A DNA stretch of 64,000 nt from Prochilodus magdalenae (GCA_024036415.1 JAMWET010003135.1:186001-250000), one strand, 5' to 3'. Positions 14,036-63,228 are shown, numbered from the stretch's first letter. A program made the numbers and translations. Notes: generated by a model not told the origin, from the sequence alone.

Positions 14036-14479
14036 CTTATCTAAATATGTCTGTATCATGTATATATACTGAAAATTTAATAACTTGTACTTTTAATGGC
14101 TAATAAAGAAATAAATGAGGGGGTCTCTGAGCTCTGCACCATACTGTACATTAACGCTAATGAGGAAGTGTGTGTCAGTGGGGTTATTTTTTCTGAAATA
14201 TTGCTATAATAACCTTGTTTTGTGCTTTTTTTGATATGTAATGCACTTAAACTGGGCTTCTGCTGCATTTACGCTCGCACTGCAGAACGTCCAATTACTA
14301 GCCTTTTAACTGAACCAGCAGAAATAGTCTGAGGTCGCGTTTGTTTCATCCGTCTGACACGTTGTCAGTGTTAGCACATCTTTGAAAGGTAGCAGTGTGC
14401 ACGCCTCATCTTCATTGTCCAACAGCCCAATTAGTCCATGTCCTAATTCCGGCGTTTAGCGGCAGCGTATCATGCCTCC

Positions 14480-14695
14480 GCTTGTTATCTCTCTCTCCAG
14501 ACTTTTGTAAATAGTCATATTTAAAACTTTAATCCCCTCAATGGAAGATGAAGCGCAGACAGAGAGCCTGTCATTTACAGAGATAAATGTTATCTTGGCC
14601 ACAAAGCGCTCTTCTCCCTTTTGCCTGCCTAATGAGTTTGTTCTTTAGGACTCCAGTGGAATGTTTCATCCGCCGCTTCCGCAATTAGATAATGC
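14480..14695. promoter_or_regulatory. Candidate enhancer with clustered GATA motifs
   Basis: TTATCT occurs at 14485. At 14580-14595 AGATAA and TTATCT form an inverted pair three bases apart, and another AGATAA lies at 14687. The segment is non-repetitive and of balanced composition, unlike its surroundings. It sits about 1.3 kb before a zfpm2 exon, and FOG2 is a GATA cofactor. Regulatory function is inferred only; such hexamers also occur by chance. Confidence 0.25.
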
Positions 14696-15941
14696 TGCAC
14701 TTTTATCCGAGATGTCCGTTTCTCTTTTTCTAGAGGAATGAAAAAAAAAAGCACACAGCGGATTCTGCAGTACATCATCCTTTCGCTTGTTTTCCCATCT
14801 TCAAAGGAGTGCATGCATATATGTGCATTGTTTGTGAGCTCAAAGAACAAACTGTGGGAATTCTTTCTTTTTACTGCTGCTGTTGCATTGTTCATTTAAT
14901 GACAAACAGGGAAAGTCTATAATGCATCTCTGCTGCTTAGGTTGCCAGATATATATATATGTGAAGAAGAAAAGAAATGTAGCTATGAGACAGCGAGAGG
15001 AAATGACCAATAAAAAAAAAGGCCCCACTTACATCAAACTGTGAAACTAATTTACTAGAACATTAAGGGACGCAGAAGCGAAGGAAGCTCAAAGACATGC
15101 TGTGATCCCGAGGTTAAAGAGGAATCCTCCTTTTAGTCATGCCTTTATCTCAAACAGACATTAACAGGCGTCAGGAAAACGCTTTTTTTCAAGCCAAGCG
15201 TTTGCAAAACTGACCGACATTAGCCCTTAGAAACTGCAGGTACCGAAACATATGCTGTACTTTAATATGGAGTGTTTTCTGAATCGTAGCTCATTGTAAC
15301 AAGTGGAGGTATTTTGAGAAAGGTCCACATTGTAAACCTCTAATCCATTCCACATTTGTGTCTGTAAAAGTTGGAAAACACAGAAAGAAAATCCAGATGA
15401 ATTGTATAAATGTAAATCTATACGTCACTGTGCAGTAAGTTCAGTAATTTACAAACTACATTACAGTAAATATGTAACTTCTTCCCCTCAGTCCCGAGAC
15501 TCAAACACGTGTTTGTCATCTAACTCGTTTTCTTTTCGTATGTATTTAGTGGCATATTTAACGGCTTCCCTTCGTTAAATTTGAGTTTTTGTAAAATGGA
15601 CATATCAGCAACATAACAAGACACAAATGGAGCATTGAACCGTCTCTGTGTTTACTGGATGTATATCTGTGTGAGAAAGTTTCCAAACTCTTGGAACCAA
15701 ATTAACTTTTGCATAAACAGCTCTTAAAATATTACATCATTTTCTATTTTTTAAATAGTAATAATAATAATACTATTTTTTATAACACGAATACCGGGCC
15801 ATGTACAGTAAAATGAACATGCAACGTTTAAAACAATAAAGATCACTAAAGAAAAGTCTAAAAACATTACATAAGCTATATTACAGGATATATATGTACA
15901 GTGAATCAGATTATTAATCTCTCTCTCTCGCTCTCCCTCAG

Positions 15942-16148
15942 GAGGACACATATGGTGCTCTATCACGCAGGGTGTGTTGGAGGGGGAGGAGCTTATAGCG
16001 TGCGCTGTGGATTTCTGCCCTCAGTTCCAGACAGCAGGCTCCGCCCCCCACGGGCAGGGCATGTACCCGGCCAGGCTGCTGGATGGCATCCAGCTCCTCC
16101 CCCAGCAGGCCGCCATGGCCTCCATCCTGCCCAACGCTATCGTCAACA
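15942..16148 (+). CDS. zfpm2: zfpm2 exon: FOG N-terminal conserved region
   Basis: The acceptor is a CT-rich tract ending CCCTCAG; the donor is ACA|GTGAGT. The exon enters with two bases and leaves with one, matching the next exon. It encodes IWCSITQ...[13 protein letters not shown] and then the [18 protein letters not shown] block, both characteristic of FOG2. The upstream exon is missing from the view. Confidence 0.93.
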
Positions 16149-19100
16149 GTGAGTGTGCCGTTATCGGGGCCTGTGGATGGGCTGATTAATGTGCTTGGTT
16201 AAAAATGGAAATCTCGTGTCAGGGATCATCTTGGCTCTGATGTGCATGCTTAGAAAGGATAAGGGAATCACAAAGGACTGCAGACGACCTTCAGTCTCAG
16301 GAAGATATTTACATTCCTTCCTCTCTATTCAGAGCCTCCTCTGATGGGGTCGGTTGAGTCGAGTATAATGATATATATGAATAACAATTTAAAACACTGT
16401 CACTGTCTGATCAAAACCTCACAGCTAAAACAGACTTTTTTGTCTGTACGTTCCACCCTATTTGAAAAAAGTCTGCTGTTTACATTGTGTAGACATTTCA
16501 TGACAAATGGACCAAAGAAAGGACATTCATTTGCATTAAACTAGTTTTACCTTCTACTAGGAGTTAGCATTTTTGGAGATACTGAGTGTTTAAGTACACG
16601 ATGGCAGTTATTTACTTATTGAAAAAACTAAATATGTTTTTATACTAACATAAATGTGTGTATTTGGTATCCCAGCCCAGACTTTAGAGTTCAGTGTGTA
16701 ATATTGATGCTGTCTGAAAAAAAATCTTCATTTTCAATGCAAGTAAATGTAAAAAGACTTTATTCCAATTAATACTGCAGCATTTCTATTGATCCATTTG
16801 ACAAGGAATTTTCAGACAAAGGATAGTTACTGCTTCCTGCAGATGTAGAGACATAAAAATTGAAATAGTGATAATATATTTATTATGCTGTGTAATTAAT
16901 AAAAAAGTTCCATTATAGTAAGTTTAAAGAAAATTGCCCTTCACAAGGGTCTGTCTGGTTGCAGTTACATAGTAAAAAAGCTTTCACAAAACTGATGACA
17001 GTCCCAAAGAACATAACCTTTTAAAGTTCGTATGTATGATGAAATCTTGTTTTCATTTCTTGTTCTGTAGAAGACATATTCCTATGTAAAACCTGTGGGA
17101 TCTGGTTCAGGAGTGAGAGGAACCTGCAGGCCCACCTCATGTATTACTGCAGTGGGCGACAGAGGGACCCGGAGATGGTCACGGAGAAACAGACGAATAC
17201 GGGCCATCAACTGCCCCGGGTCTGCACATATCCGCAATGCAACATGAGTTTCTCGGGGTCACACGCTTTAGAAATGCACCTGTCCACACATACCGGTGAG
17301 TAGAGAGAGGAAAAATCTGCTATATCCTGCAGTGTGTACTGCTGAGTGCCTAATATCACAGCTTCACTCGGCTGTATTAGCGCTCAGACGGTGGCGATTT
17401 ACAGGCAGTAGAACGTTACACTTCTCTCTCAGTCAGATAACATGTTTTCTTTTGTTGTCCTCATCCTCAACAAAACACTTAGATATAGCATAGTCTGCAT
17501 TTAAATGCAAAATTGAATTATCCCCCTTCATGAAACATGAAATATAAAATCGGCCATAACTTTTGCAGAACTCATTTCATATTTAATTTTTTCCCAATAT
17601 GTTAAATTTAGCAGATAAAATGTCATAAAATGTGTAGAGGTTTGTTTTCTGTAGACAATTTGTTAATTAATTCACACCTAAAATATCAACAAAATCATGG
17701 AATTTGGCCAGCAGGATCCCATAAACAGCTGTACAGAATGTAAACAGCACCAGCTGTATCAATGTTTCCATCCATGTACTTTTTATAGTTAATAAATAAG
17801 GCCTTAAAGAAAAATGGAAAATTTCAAATTAAATGCCAAATTTAGCATTTTGTTGTTTTGTTTTTCACTATTTCAAGATCAACTAAGATGAAAATGCATT
17901 AGCCAGATATCTACCTATCATCTACACATTTTAATACACAATAGATGTTTGTTTAATAAATAAACAAATGTCCAGTTACGACACATTTTACATTACTGTT
18001 CCCGACTACGTCAAACCACAAAAAATAAATAGAAACTGTTCACTAAAATGTACAGAAACATATATTTAATGCTTTTTATTCTGAGAAGGAAGTGTTAACA
18101 TTTTTACACTTAGAAATCAATACAACTTTTTGACCAGGGTGTTTACACTTTGGCATATGACTGTATATTGTAAAGGCATCAATGACTCTTGAAGAAACTG
18201 AAGAAAGACATGATGTAAATACTCAGTTGCTTACTGCTGAGTATTAGACATATCTTGTCTATATTTTGAGGTGTTGTGTGTCTTAGGATGTAAAATATTA
18301 TATCGTACTTATTTCTGATTTCTAATTATTGTGTAAACTTTTCTAATATTTTGAATCAATTTGTACATTTTCTAGTATTTCTAATTATTTTGTAAAGGTT
18401 TCTAATATTCTGAATGTTTTTTTTAGAAATTTCTAATTATTTTGCAAACTTTTCTAATATTTTTAGTGGTTTCAACACACAGCTGTATATTTATTTCCCT
18501 TGAATTATTTACAAGAATATTATTTATGTTCATAAAGACACATTTAGAACAAATTTGATATTTTATTTTTTTTATTATTTAAATATTTGGTGTTTATTCT
18601 ATGAATTAACATAAATGGTTTGCATGTGATCAATAATGGGATTCTTTCTCTCCTTTGTTTTTGCCTTGCCAGCTTTCAAGACTGAGGAGACACCTGCTGG
18701 AAGCGGTCTGAAATGCACTATTTGTGACTTCACAGCCGACACTCTTGTGGCACTCCAGCCCCACATCCTGTCCCACCTGTCTCAGAGTGGACTGAGGTGC
18801 AGTCACTGCCACTTCACTTTCCAGACGCCTAGAGAGCTGTCCAAGCACCAAGAACTGCACAGACACGGTAGCAAGTCTGCTAAAGAGGGCGACACGGAGC
18901 AATCTCAAAACCTCAGTGCAGACAGTCCGAAGCTAGGTAGACGTGATTCGAGCAGGAAAGGCACCTCAGAAAGTCCAGCTCTTCGAGAAGTGATTCAAAG
19001 CACCGAGCAAGAGAACGGAGAACAAGGGCAGTCAGTCACAAAGGCAGAGGTCACTTCAGGAAACAGGGTTAGCTTTTCCTACACGAGAGTGAAATCTGAG

Positions 19101-21005
19101 CCCTCCAGCCCTCGCTTAGCTTCTTCTCCCATCCAGCACCATATGACCCCAGCATTTCCAATGCCGCCCTTCATGCCCCATGTTTCGTTCTCCCAGGAAA
19201 TATCCGCTGTCCCGCAAGCTTCCGAAATACTAGCTAAAATGTCAGAGTTGGTCCATCGAAGGCTGCGCCACGGTGGTAATAGTTACCCCCCAGTAATGTA
19301 CAGCACTCTGGTCCCGAAAGGAGCGACATGCTTCGAATGCAATATCACTTTCACTAACCTTGATAACTATTTGGTTCACAAGAAGCACTACTGTAACAGT
19401 CGCTGGCAGCACCTGGCCAAGCCGCATGACTTCACCAGCCTTCTGGACAAAACGGTAGACCCGCTGAGCCCTAAGACTGGAGGCAGCTTGGCAAACATGC
19501 TTAATGCTGGGCATCCCCCTGAGGTTAAAGGTCCCGATTCTCTCCAGTTCAAGCCCTCTGACCCTTTCAGTGCAGGGGGCAAAGCTCCTGAGGAGTTTCA
19601 AGTGCAGGTTAAAAAGGCGTCAACTGCATCTGGTACAGAGGAGAAGTCAAACGGCATGCAGTTGGACTCAAAGAGTCCCAAACCATCCCCAACAGAGAAC
19701 GAGATGGACCCCAGCCAAACGACTTGCGATGCTTGTAAGATCACCTTCAGTCGCCATGAAACCTTCATGGTGCATAAGCAGTATTACTGCGCCACCCGCC
19801 ACGACCCACCCATGAAGAGAGGGAACGGCAACAAATCATCAGCCAACCAGAAGTCAGTGCGAGCTCGCAAGAGAAGGAAGGCGTACGAGATGCCACTGCA
19901 TGATCAGGAGCAAATGCAACCAATGGGGCCGCCTTCTTACCTTGGGATGCCGACTATCAGCAGTCCCTTTATGTCCCAGGACGCAATGGAAAGTTTCAAG
20001 GACCATTTTCATCAGCGGTACAACATGATCCAGAGTTTGGTTCCCAAGCATCCTGAGCCTTCTTTGACAGTCACAAAATCAGCCCTGGCGTCAAAGTGCA
20101 ATGCAGTAGCCCAAGAGGAAGGTGATGCGCCCATAGATCTCAGCAAGAAATGCATGGCACAATTTGCTAAGATGTCACTCCCGGCAAAAGTGCTCATGGA
20201 CTATCACGAATGCACAGTCTGCAAGATAAGCTTCAACAAAGTTGAGGATTACCTTACCCACAAACAGAACTTCTGCCCAGGTACTGCTTTGGACAACAAG
20301 GATTTAAGCATCAAAAAAGAAGCTTCCGCAGAAAAGTCCGGCTTTGAGCACACCGTTCAGAATGCCGGTATCATCCCGGTACATGCTGTGACAACATCTG
20401 ATGTTGGAACATCTCCTGAGAAGCATCCAATCTCCATAAAAGAAGAAAGCAACACACAGTCTCTCGAGAGCTACCCGGGCGCAGCTAAGAAAATGAGACC
20501 AGATGAGCAGATATGGCCGTATTACGAGATCAAACCAACCGATTACGCCACAGGGATGCTGGGTACACAAAGCGAGCGGAGGCAGAGCCCTAATGAGGGC
20601 AGCGAGGGCGAGAAAGACCAGCCGATGCCAGACGGGAGCCATATCAGCACTGAAGATGGTGAGGAGAACCTGAAAACCACAGCAATGGGCCAAATATTGG
20701 CCTTAAATGATGGGGAGAAGCCAGGAGATCCAGGAGAGAAGCCTGCTCCGGATATCCACTTCACTTCCTCAAGCCCAGACGCAGAAAGCTCTATAAAATC
20801 CAAGGAGGGTGTATCAGCTTCATCACCAACCCCCAAGACTGAGGAGATCCCGTCAAGCATAAAGAAAGGCTTGAACGGATCGATCTCCACCACGGCTAAC
20901 GTCAAGTACTGCCGTCCTTGTGACATCCAGTTCAATAACTTGTCGAACTTTATAACGCACAAGAAGTTCTATTGCTCTGCACATACGGCGGAGCACGTGA
21001 AGTGA
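15942..21005 (+). CDS. zfpm2: Zinc finger protein FOG2 (ZFPM2), 3' part of gene
   Basis: A nuclear multitype zinc-finger cofactor that binds the N-terminal finger of GATA4/5/6 and usually represses their targets in heart, gonad and other organs. Three exons are present (15942-16148, 17071-17295, 18673-21005), joined in consistent phase. They give 920 residues against about 1150 in human, so roughly 230 N-terminal residues lie in exons I could not find. Visible in order: a LEGEELIA segment and a GMYPARLLD...[14 protein letters not shown] block typical of FOG2; eight fingers, several of the CCHC type (H-x4-C) used for GATA binding; a basic RARKRRK nuclear signal; and the CtBP-binding motif PIDLSKK. 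It ends in AAEHVK-like AEHVK. FOG2 fits better than FOG1 because the [13 protein letters not shown] and YYEIKPTDY segments match FOG2. It could be zfpm2a or zfpm2b; this cannot be decided here. Confidence 0.95.
16149..17070 (+). other. zfpm2 intron
   Basis: Unique AT-rich DNA between two exons; no additional exon, RNA or repeat of note was seen. Confidence 0.8.
17071..17295 (+). CDS. zfpm2: zfpm2 exon: fingers 1 and 2
   Basis: The acceptor is TTCTGTAG and the donor CCG|GTGAGT. It encodes KDIFLC and a CCHC finger (17085-17150, C-x2-C...H-x4-C), then a C2H2 finger with a four-residue C-x4-C spacing (17222-17292). The first is the GATA-contacting type in this family. Confidence 0.95.
17296..18672 (+). 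other. zfpm2 intron
   Basis: AT-rich intron. At 18300-18470 the phrase TTTCTAAT(T/A)ATTTT recurs several times as a loose repeat. Nothing else was seen. Confidence 0.8.
18673..21005 (+). CDS. zfpm2: zfpm2 last exon: fingers 3-8, NLS, CtBP motif
   Basis: One 2.3-kb terminal exon, as in other ZFPM2 genes. C2H2 fingers lie at 18714-18779 and about 18796-18860. CCHC fingers lie at 19329-19392, 19725-19790, 20211-20276 and 20910-20975. The basic RARKRRK motif is at 19860-19880 and the CtBP motif PIDLSKK at 20130-20150. The acceptor is CTTGCCAG. An ATG at 18636 in the intron is in frame but precedes the acceptor, so it is not the start. The stop is TGA at 21003-21005. Confidence 0.96.
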
Positions 21006-22216
21006 ATCCTTACTTTTTATCTCAATGCACCGCTCCCGTTTACACCACAGCAGACGGACAATCAAATCAGGAAATTTATCCTTCAGTGATTTAATAGTGA
21101 ATTTTGAAATGTTTGTTGAAAGAGTATTGTGTGTAATATTTTTCGCCTCTTTGTGACGTATTTATTTATTTCCAAAACTATTTCTAGTGCAAAGCGAATC
21201 AAAATTTGAGATAAGAATAATGATTCGAAAAACTTCCGCTTACCTGGAACTACATGAAAGGCTACACATTTAGCCAGAGGACAAATTCAACACAAAAGGC
21301 AAATAAAAAAATACACTGTAGATTGCAGGACGTGTCTCTACTTAGACCCCCATGTCAACATTGCAATCCTAAAACATTCATTATTGAAAGTCCTTCAGAA
21401 AAAAATGGCATATTTGTCTGTATGTGTAGATTCTAGGTTGTCTTTGTTGCTACTTCCAATAATTTACACTGTTTTTGTTTGTTTGCGTTTATATATTTTG
21501 CTGATGCAGAATTCTTCTTCTAAAAAGTACTTGTATGTGTTTGCTGGTTCTCTTTAGTCTCTCTTTTTAAAACTCGGCTTCCGATGCAATACTTTTTGAA
21601 AGACGGACCATTAGCAGTATTATGAAAGTGACTTTTTTTGGTTACTTGGACCCCAGAAACTGTCCGTGAAAATGTTTACTTGTCTTGCCGAACACATGGG
21701 AAAGGGGTTTACACTTGAAAAAGAGGACTCTGTGTAATCTTTACAATAGGAAAAAAAGAGTAATATGTTGTCAAAAATGTGTTGCTATGCATGTACCTGT
21801 ATGGAATGAAATTCCAGATATGTTTGACATTTCAATTTTATGTGGCATCCAAATTAAAATTCTAATCTCAGGACTAAGCGTACGGATAACATTTTATTTT
21901 TAGATTATCTTAAAAGGTTTTGTTTTTCCATGTTTGATCTTTCATTTTTGTAAATGAAGATGTTTAATTTCTTCTCAAATTTTGCATTGTTGTGATGAGT
22001 TAATCTAAACTCTGCATCCCTTGCATCCTTGATTCAGTTCAAAATTATAAGTACAACAGCGCCCTCTGGTGGCTCTCAAAACAAGGGTTTCTTCATTTCC
22101 ATTAGATGCAGGGATACAGTCATACCAGATACTGTATAACAATTAAGACGTAAAGGATAAACAGAATAAGATGCAGTATGTTTTATTCAAGGTGTAGATG
22201 AAGTTAGGGTGAAAAC
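21006..22216. other. Convergent gap: zfpm2 3' UTR and atad2 3' end
   Basis: Only about 1.2 kb separates the zfpm2 stop from the atad2 stop on the other strand. The zfpm2 side is AT-rich 3' UTR-like sequence with an AATAAA at 21302-21307, which is weak evidence for a polyadenylation site; the true site may be further downstream. No other gene was seen. Confidence 0.7.
22182..22187 (-). terminator. atad2 polyadenylation signal
   Basis: AATAAA on the minus strand, 30 bases past the atad2 stop codon. If used, the 3' UTR is very short. Confidence 0.6.
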
Positions 22217-42285
<20,069 letters not shown>

Positions 42286-45200
42286 GTTCTGCTTTCTGAT
42301 TCCCTGAAGATTAAGAGCTGTAACGTTAACGTTAGCAGTAAAAATAGCTAGCTATGCTAGGTTAGCTTAACGATGGCGTTAGCTTTCTTAGCTAGCCAGC
42401 TAGCATAGTCGGGAGCTATTTTCTGACCATAACAGCTCACAGTGCCGTTTCTGTCCTGTCTGGATTTTACAGAGTTTGAAAGAGGGTGGTTTTAATCAGT
42501 ATTCTGTTATTTATTACTGAAAAAGTAGCAACACTCAACCGAAATGGTTATTTAGCCCGCTGTTCATACAAAAACACTTCAACCGTTTTCCGCTTCGAAC
42601 GACACGAGCAGTGATGGGGAGTCGATTCCAAAAGAGCCGATTCTTCGACACTATTACGTGTTGTCGACCAATAGTTCTACGAGGTCAAATGCTGAGAGTC
42701 GACTCTTCGACCCAGTCAACATCAGACAGAGAGAGTTTAATTACCAGCGATAACCCCACCAGCGCTGCAGCACAAACTCTGCTCACAGAAACCCTTCTAT
42801 ACGTCCTGAACCGCAGATCTTCATTCTCTTCATGGTTTAACATGTATGGTACAATCATTAGAGACCAAACAGACCAAGAAGTAACGATGCTTTCTGGCGC
42901 CGGCGCAACCTATAACTGCTATATCACTTAAGGTGGAATGATCAAGAAATGCCGGAGAAATGCTGGATTGCCAAACATTACGATAGCATCATGGAGACTT
43001 TAATAATGTTAACTGACAATTAGAGTAGCCAAATTATCAAGGGCTAATATGAAATTGATTTAAATATTTATTTTAAGTTTAAAAATGTACATTGCAGAAT
43101 TAAAGACCTATTAAAAGGCGTATAACATAAATGTCTAACAAAGGAAGATGGAGGCATAACGTGTAGAATGAAAAGGGAAAACTATAGTTACCTCAGTGAT
43201 GGAAAGTGAAGGGTTAATAAGGCTTCTTTTGTACTACACTCTGATTCTGTCAGTACTTTTTTGCTGTAGAGAAACAATCAGCAGTACACAATAATACAAT
43301 ATAATAAAATACATTATATTGGAGTATAAGTCTTTGAATGATATAAAAATGATGTACAAAATTAATATTAAACACATGAGATGTAGTAGAAGGCAGTACC
43401 TGGGGCTGTGACCATAAGTGCATTACCACTATTCTATGGCCATGCGATGCCTAATGCAGAGTTCAGCTTATTACCGTCATCATTGAATACATATTATTGT
43501 TTTCTGTGCAATACAAATATTGTACTAGTGAAATATTCTCTTATTATTTACAAGGGTTTACTCTTTCCAGTTATTTCGCCCACTTTTATTATTAACACTT
43601 ATTGATGATGTACATTTAATATTCTGTTTTGTTTGGTAGCCCTGATTTATCTTATTTGTACCCTGAGTTTAGATAAAGATTGACCGGTTGATCGTTTGAT
43701 TGATTGATTGAATCACGCTGTTACATCTGTCTGTCTGTCTGTCTGTCTCTGTCCCCGTCCATGTGCTGTTTTGATCATGTGACCTTTGTTGTCTTACCCA
43801 TGTGCGTCTGTCTGTTTTGATCATGTGCCACTCCTGTCTCCACCCTCCTTGTCCCGTGATTGTAGCCCCGCCCCTTCCCAGGTGTTCCCTGTTAGTCTTT
43901 GTCCTTTTATATGGCCCGTTATCCCCTGTGTGGTTGCTTGGTGTTTTGTATTCATGTTTGGTTTCGTGGTTGTAGTACGTTTGGATTCTTGTTGGTTTTG
44001 TATCCCGATTTGGTTTCTCGTTTGTTGTAAGTTTGTAGTTAGTCTGGCTTTCGTGTTTGAAGTTCTTGTCTTGTTTTCTGATTTGGTTTCTTGTTTGTTG
44101 TAGTTTTGTTTTCTAGTCTGTATCTTAGTTATTTGGTTTGCTTTTGTCTTTGTTTTGTTTTGTCTTTTGGAATTCTATTAAACCACTTTGCGTTTACGTC
44201 CGGCCTCCGCGTCCACCCTTCACTCCCGTGACACACGCTTGGCATTAGTTACTTTACTAGTAGCTCTCTGTTTGCAAGCTAAACAACACCAGACTGTAGC
44301 TGAGATCTGTTTATCTAAATAGTTGACTGTTAGGGCTAAAATCATTTAGTGTTAATGTTAGGTTAGCTGATAATACTAATGCAAAGACCAAAAACCAAGG
44401 CCTTTTAGCATGTAGGTGTTTCAATTACCCAGAATCTAACCTTCTGTTGTGGGCAGAGGTGCTATCATGCTAATAGCTAATGCTAATCGCCCTTCTCTCC
44501 TGGTTTACAGCACTGATTAGCATTTATAAACTGTTATGTGAGCAAACTAAACTAAATAATATAAAACATAAATAAACTAAATAACTAAATAAAATTACCA
44601 TACATATGCTGAAATATTACAACCTGAAGAAACCAAGCATCATCGGTCTGGTAATTTTTTATGTCTTTATTTTATTTTGAGTTTCAAGATCAGGCTTTGT
44701 TTTCCTGTTGCAGAAGTACAGTTACATATATACTACAAGATATGTACATGTTGAAAACATATCAAAACAGCACATTTATGGCACTTTCAGCAATTTTTAT
44801 CTCACTTCTAACTTTAGTAGTTCTATAAAGCTCACTTAGCACCATCGTCAAAACCAAATATTGGTGTTTGTACAGAGCGTCACTTACAATGATGGTAGTT
44901 CTATAACAAAGTTTTAACTTTCCTTTCATTAACATAACACGTCCTCCACAAACTACAAAGGTCCTCTGAACACTTCGGCACATCGTTGTTTGCTGAATTT
45001 GAGATAATGAAGAATAAAAAACACTCTAAATGTGGCCTGTGTACATGTTATGGCACAAGTTTCATCATTTTTCCAATTCATTTTCATTTTCCTTGTTTTT
45101 CCAAAAATACTCAACTTAGCGAATCAAAAGAAATCGTGTGTAAAAATAGGCAAAAACACTACATTTAAAAGTCTTCTCTGTAGAGGATGTGTTAACCTTC

Positions 45201-47044
45201 GCATATGACCTTATCATTTTGGGCTGCACAGCATAGACAAAATACTCCAGTAAGGGGTTTCCAAGCATCTTTTAGTGCTGTCATCAAGAGACTGCAAGTT
45301 TGATCCTCAGTGAGGGCACAACCATACACGTTTGGGAGTTTTAAGAGTCGCTCTAGGTGGGCAGGGTGGTCCTTCATCACTTAGCGTGAAGCCAGACATC
45401 ACAGGCGTTTGTTGGGTGATGTAAGAGATTTAACTGTTAGTGTTCTCCTCTGAGCGTGTTGAGCTCCAAAGCCATTGCATTAACAGCAATTCAAAAAGAT
45501 GTAGTGGAATGTGCATTACGTACATATTAGGAAGCCCCTGCTAGCATTCGCCCTCCCAGCTTGCTAGCACCATGTGACAAGAGGAGGCCTAGCTAGCAGG
45601 TGGATACAACTACACTGATGTATTAAATACCTCCGTTTGTTAAAACACCCACAAAAACTCAATTGAATCTGCAACTGGTCAGGATACAGTAAACCAACAC
45701 TTTGGCTGGGGTTGAAGTCTGATTGTATTCTAAAGTTTGAATAACCCCTGGTTTTCTAGAGGTTAGGGTGCAACCACCTGGGGTGTGTTAATAACTGTCC
45801 AGTTTTAGTTATAGTTTCAGTGTAACAGTATGAGGGTCTCTCTACAGACAGTGTGTGGTTTGTCTGTTCAGGGTTACTGTAGAAACATGGCGGGGGTGGT
45901 CTCTGTTGGTAGATGAGCTGCTATACCATTTTAGGATAACGAGAACACAACGATTTGTAGTTCCAGGTAATTATACATTGATGAAAACATTGTTATGCAT
46001 AATATATTTTACATTTCTCACAACAGACCCTCCCCCTAAATGTTACACACTGCACCTTTAACACAGCCTCAACAGAGAATACACTTATATATGGAATTTT
46101 GCTTTAGGTTTTAGTGCCCAATTTCTATTGATGTATAGTTTAAGATATTTGTATTTTAAAAATACAACATATATGTTTTGCAGAGGTTACAGTTTATGTA
46201 TTTTGTTCTGGACAGTGATAAATTTAGTAAAAAAGTCATTGTGTACTGAAATGTGTGTAGAAGTGTGTCATCTGTTGGTAGACAGGTAACTTATTTACAC
46301 CTAGAAAATCAACAGCAACATGAAATTTGAAGGGGTCAGATTCAAACTTATGAATATGACTGTATGATATCAATATCAATCAGCAAATGATATATATCGT
46401 GCATCCCCAACAGAGCTTAGAACCCCTTATATACAGAGAAGACAAACATACACAAACTAACAAACACACACACACTCTCTCACACCCACACACACACATA
46501 CAGGTTGGATGGGGGCCAAGCTGGTTGCCTTTTGGAGTAAACTGGGATTATAAGCATTACAGACTGTATGAAAGGCTATGGCAACCAGACAAATACCTGT
46601 GTTAATGCTGTGGCTGCAGAAACCATAGACACTAAAAGACAACTAGTAAGTGACGGTCTCAGATATCTTTATAAAGACTGAATAACCAGTTTATCACACT
46701 GCTGTATACAGACACTCAGCTAATGTTGGATTCACTGATTTTGTGCTGTCACCAAAAACAGGCACCCTTTACGTACATCCTCCCCTGCATTTCACATTGA
46801 AATGATAAGGTGTGTTTCAGCCTGGACTGCTTTTTAAACGGAGCACAGCCAATCAGAACAGAGCTTGTTTACACACACTCATCATTAAAAGAACAGCTGC
46901 ACAAAAAGCTGGACCCAGAAGGAATCAACCTGGAGCTTCTCTCCTCTCACTCTGGGCTGGAATATGGTTGGGGGTTGTTGGGGATGTGTATTGTTACTGT
47001 ATTTAAATTAATTTGCGTGTGCACAGAACACAGAGCAGCACCAT
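42286..47044. other. Intergenic region between atad2 5' end and thbs3 3' end
   Basis: This holds the unresolved atad2 promoter and 5' UTR (about 42290-42600, with repeated GCTAGC/GTTAGC motifs), a repeat-like segment with GTCGATTCC...GAGTCGACTCTTCGAC (42612-42715), the retroelement-like segment at 43735-44233 and a (CA)n tract at 46455-46500. No fourth gene was recognised. The 45190-45380 stretch is open on the minus strand for 62 codons but matches nothing I know. Confidence 0.6.
43735..44233 (+). mobile_element. Retroelement 3'-end-like segment, second copy
   Basis: A TGTC repeat run, then G/T-rich sequence with many GGTTT(C/T)GT phrases, ending ATTAAACCACTTTGCGTTTA and CGTGACAC. Same layout as 31060-31382. 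Confidence 0.4.
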
Positions 47045-47050
47045 TTTATT
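47045..47050 (-). terminator. thbs3 polyadenylation signal
   Basis: AATAAA on the minus strand, about 55 bases after the thbs3 stop. It would give a short 3' UTR. Confidence 0.6.
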
Positions 47051-47103
47051 TCAGGCCTGAAACTGTCATTGCTTAGAGTCCTGAAATAAATGCAGACACC
47101 CAG

Positions 47104-63183
<16,080 letters not shown>

Positions 63184-63228
63184 CTGCAGCAAAGAAACAC
63201 AATTATAGTATATACAGTATATACAGAA

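Larger units (their letters stand above)
1..15941 (+). other. Long zfpm2 intron (or upstream region), no exon recognised
   Basis: No stretch before 15942 could be supported as coding. The first recognised zfpm2 exon starts in the middle of the protein, and known ZFPM2 genes have very long 5' introns, so this is most likely intronic. It holds three large minisatellites (2235-2965, 4697-5430, 9618-10640), microsatellites and dispersed repeats, listed separately. Stretches 1-2230, 2970-4690, 5435-7070, 10645-13480 and 14100-15940 contain mostly unique-looking AT-rich DNA with no gene that I can see. The missing N-terminal exons of zfpm2 could hide here, but I did not find them. Confidence 0.6.

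Noticed and set aside
18636..18672. ATG before the zfpm2 last exon as the gene start
   Set aside because: The stretch is intronic: the acceptor at 18671-18672 and phase with 17295 show the exon begins at 18673.
18630..21065. Several 60-139 codon open frames antisense to the zfpm2 last exon
   Set aside because: They are shadows of the conserved zinc-finger reading frame.
45192..45380. 62-codon minus-strand open frame in the intergenic region
   Set aside because: No similarity or splice support; possibly an old repeat.
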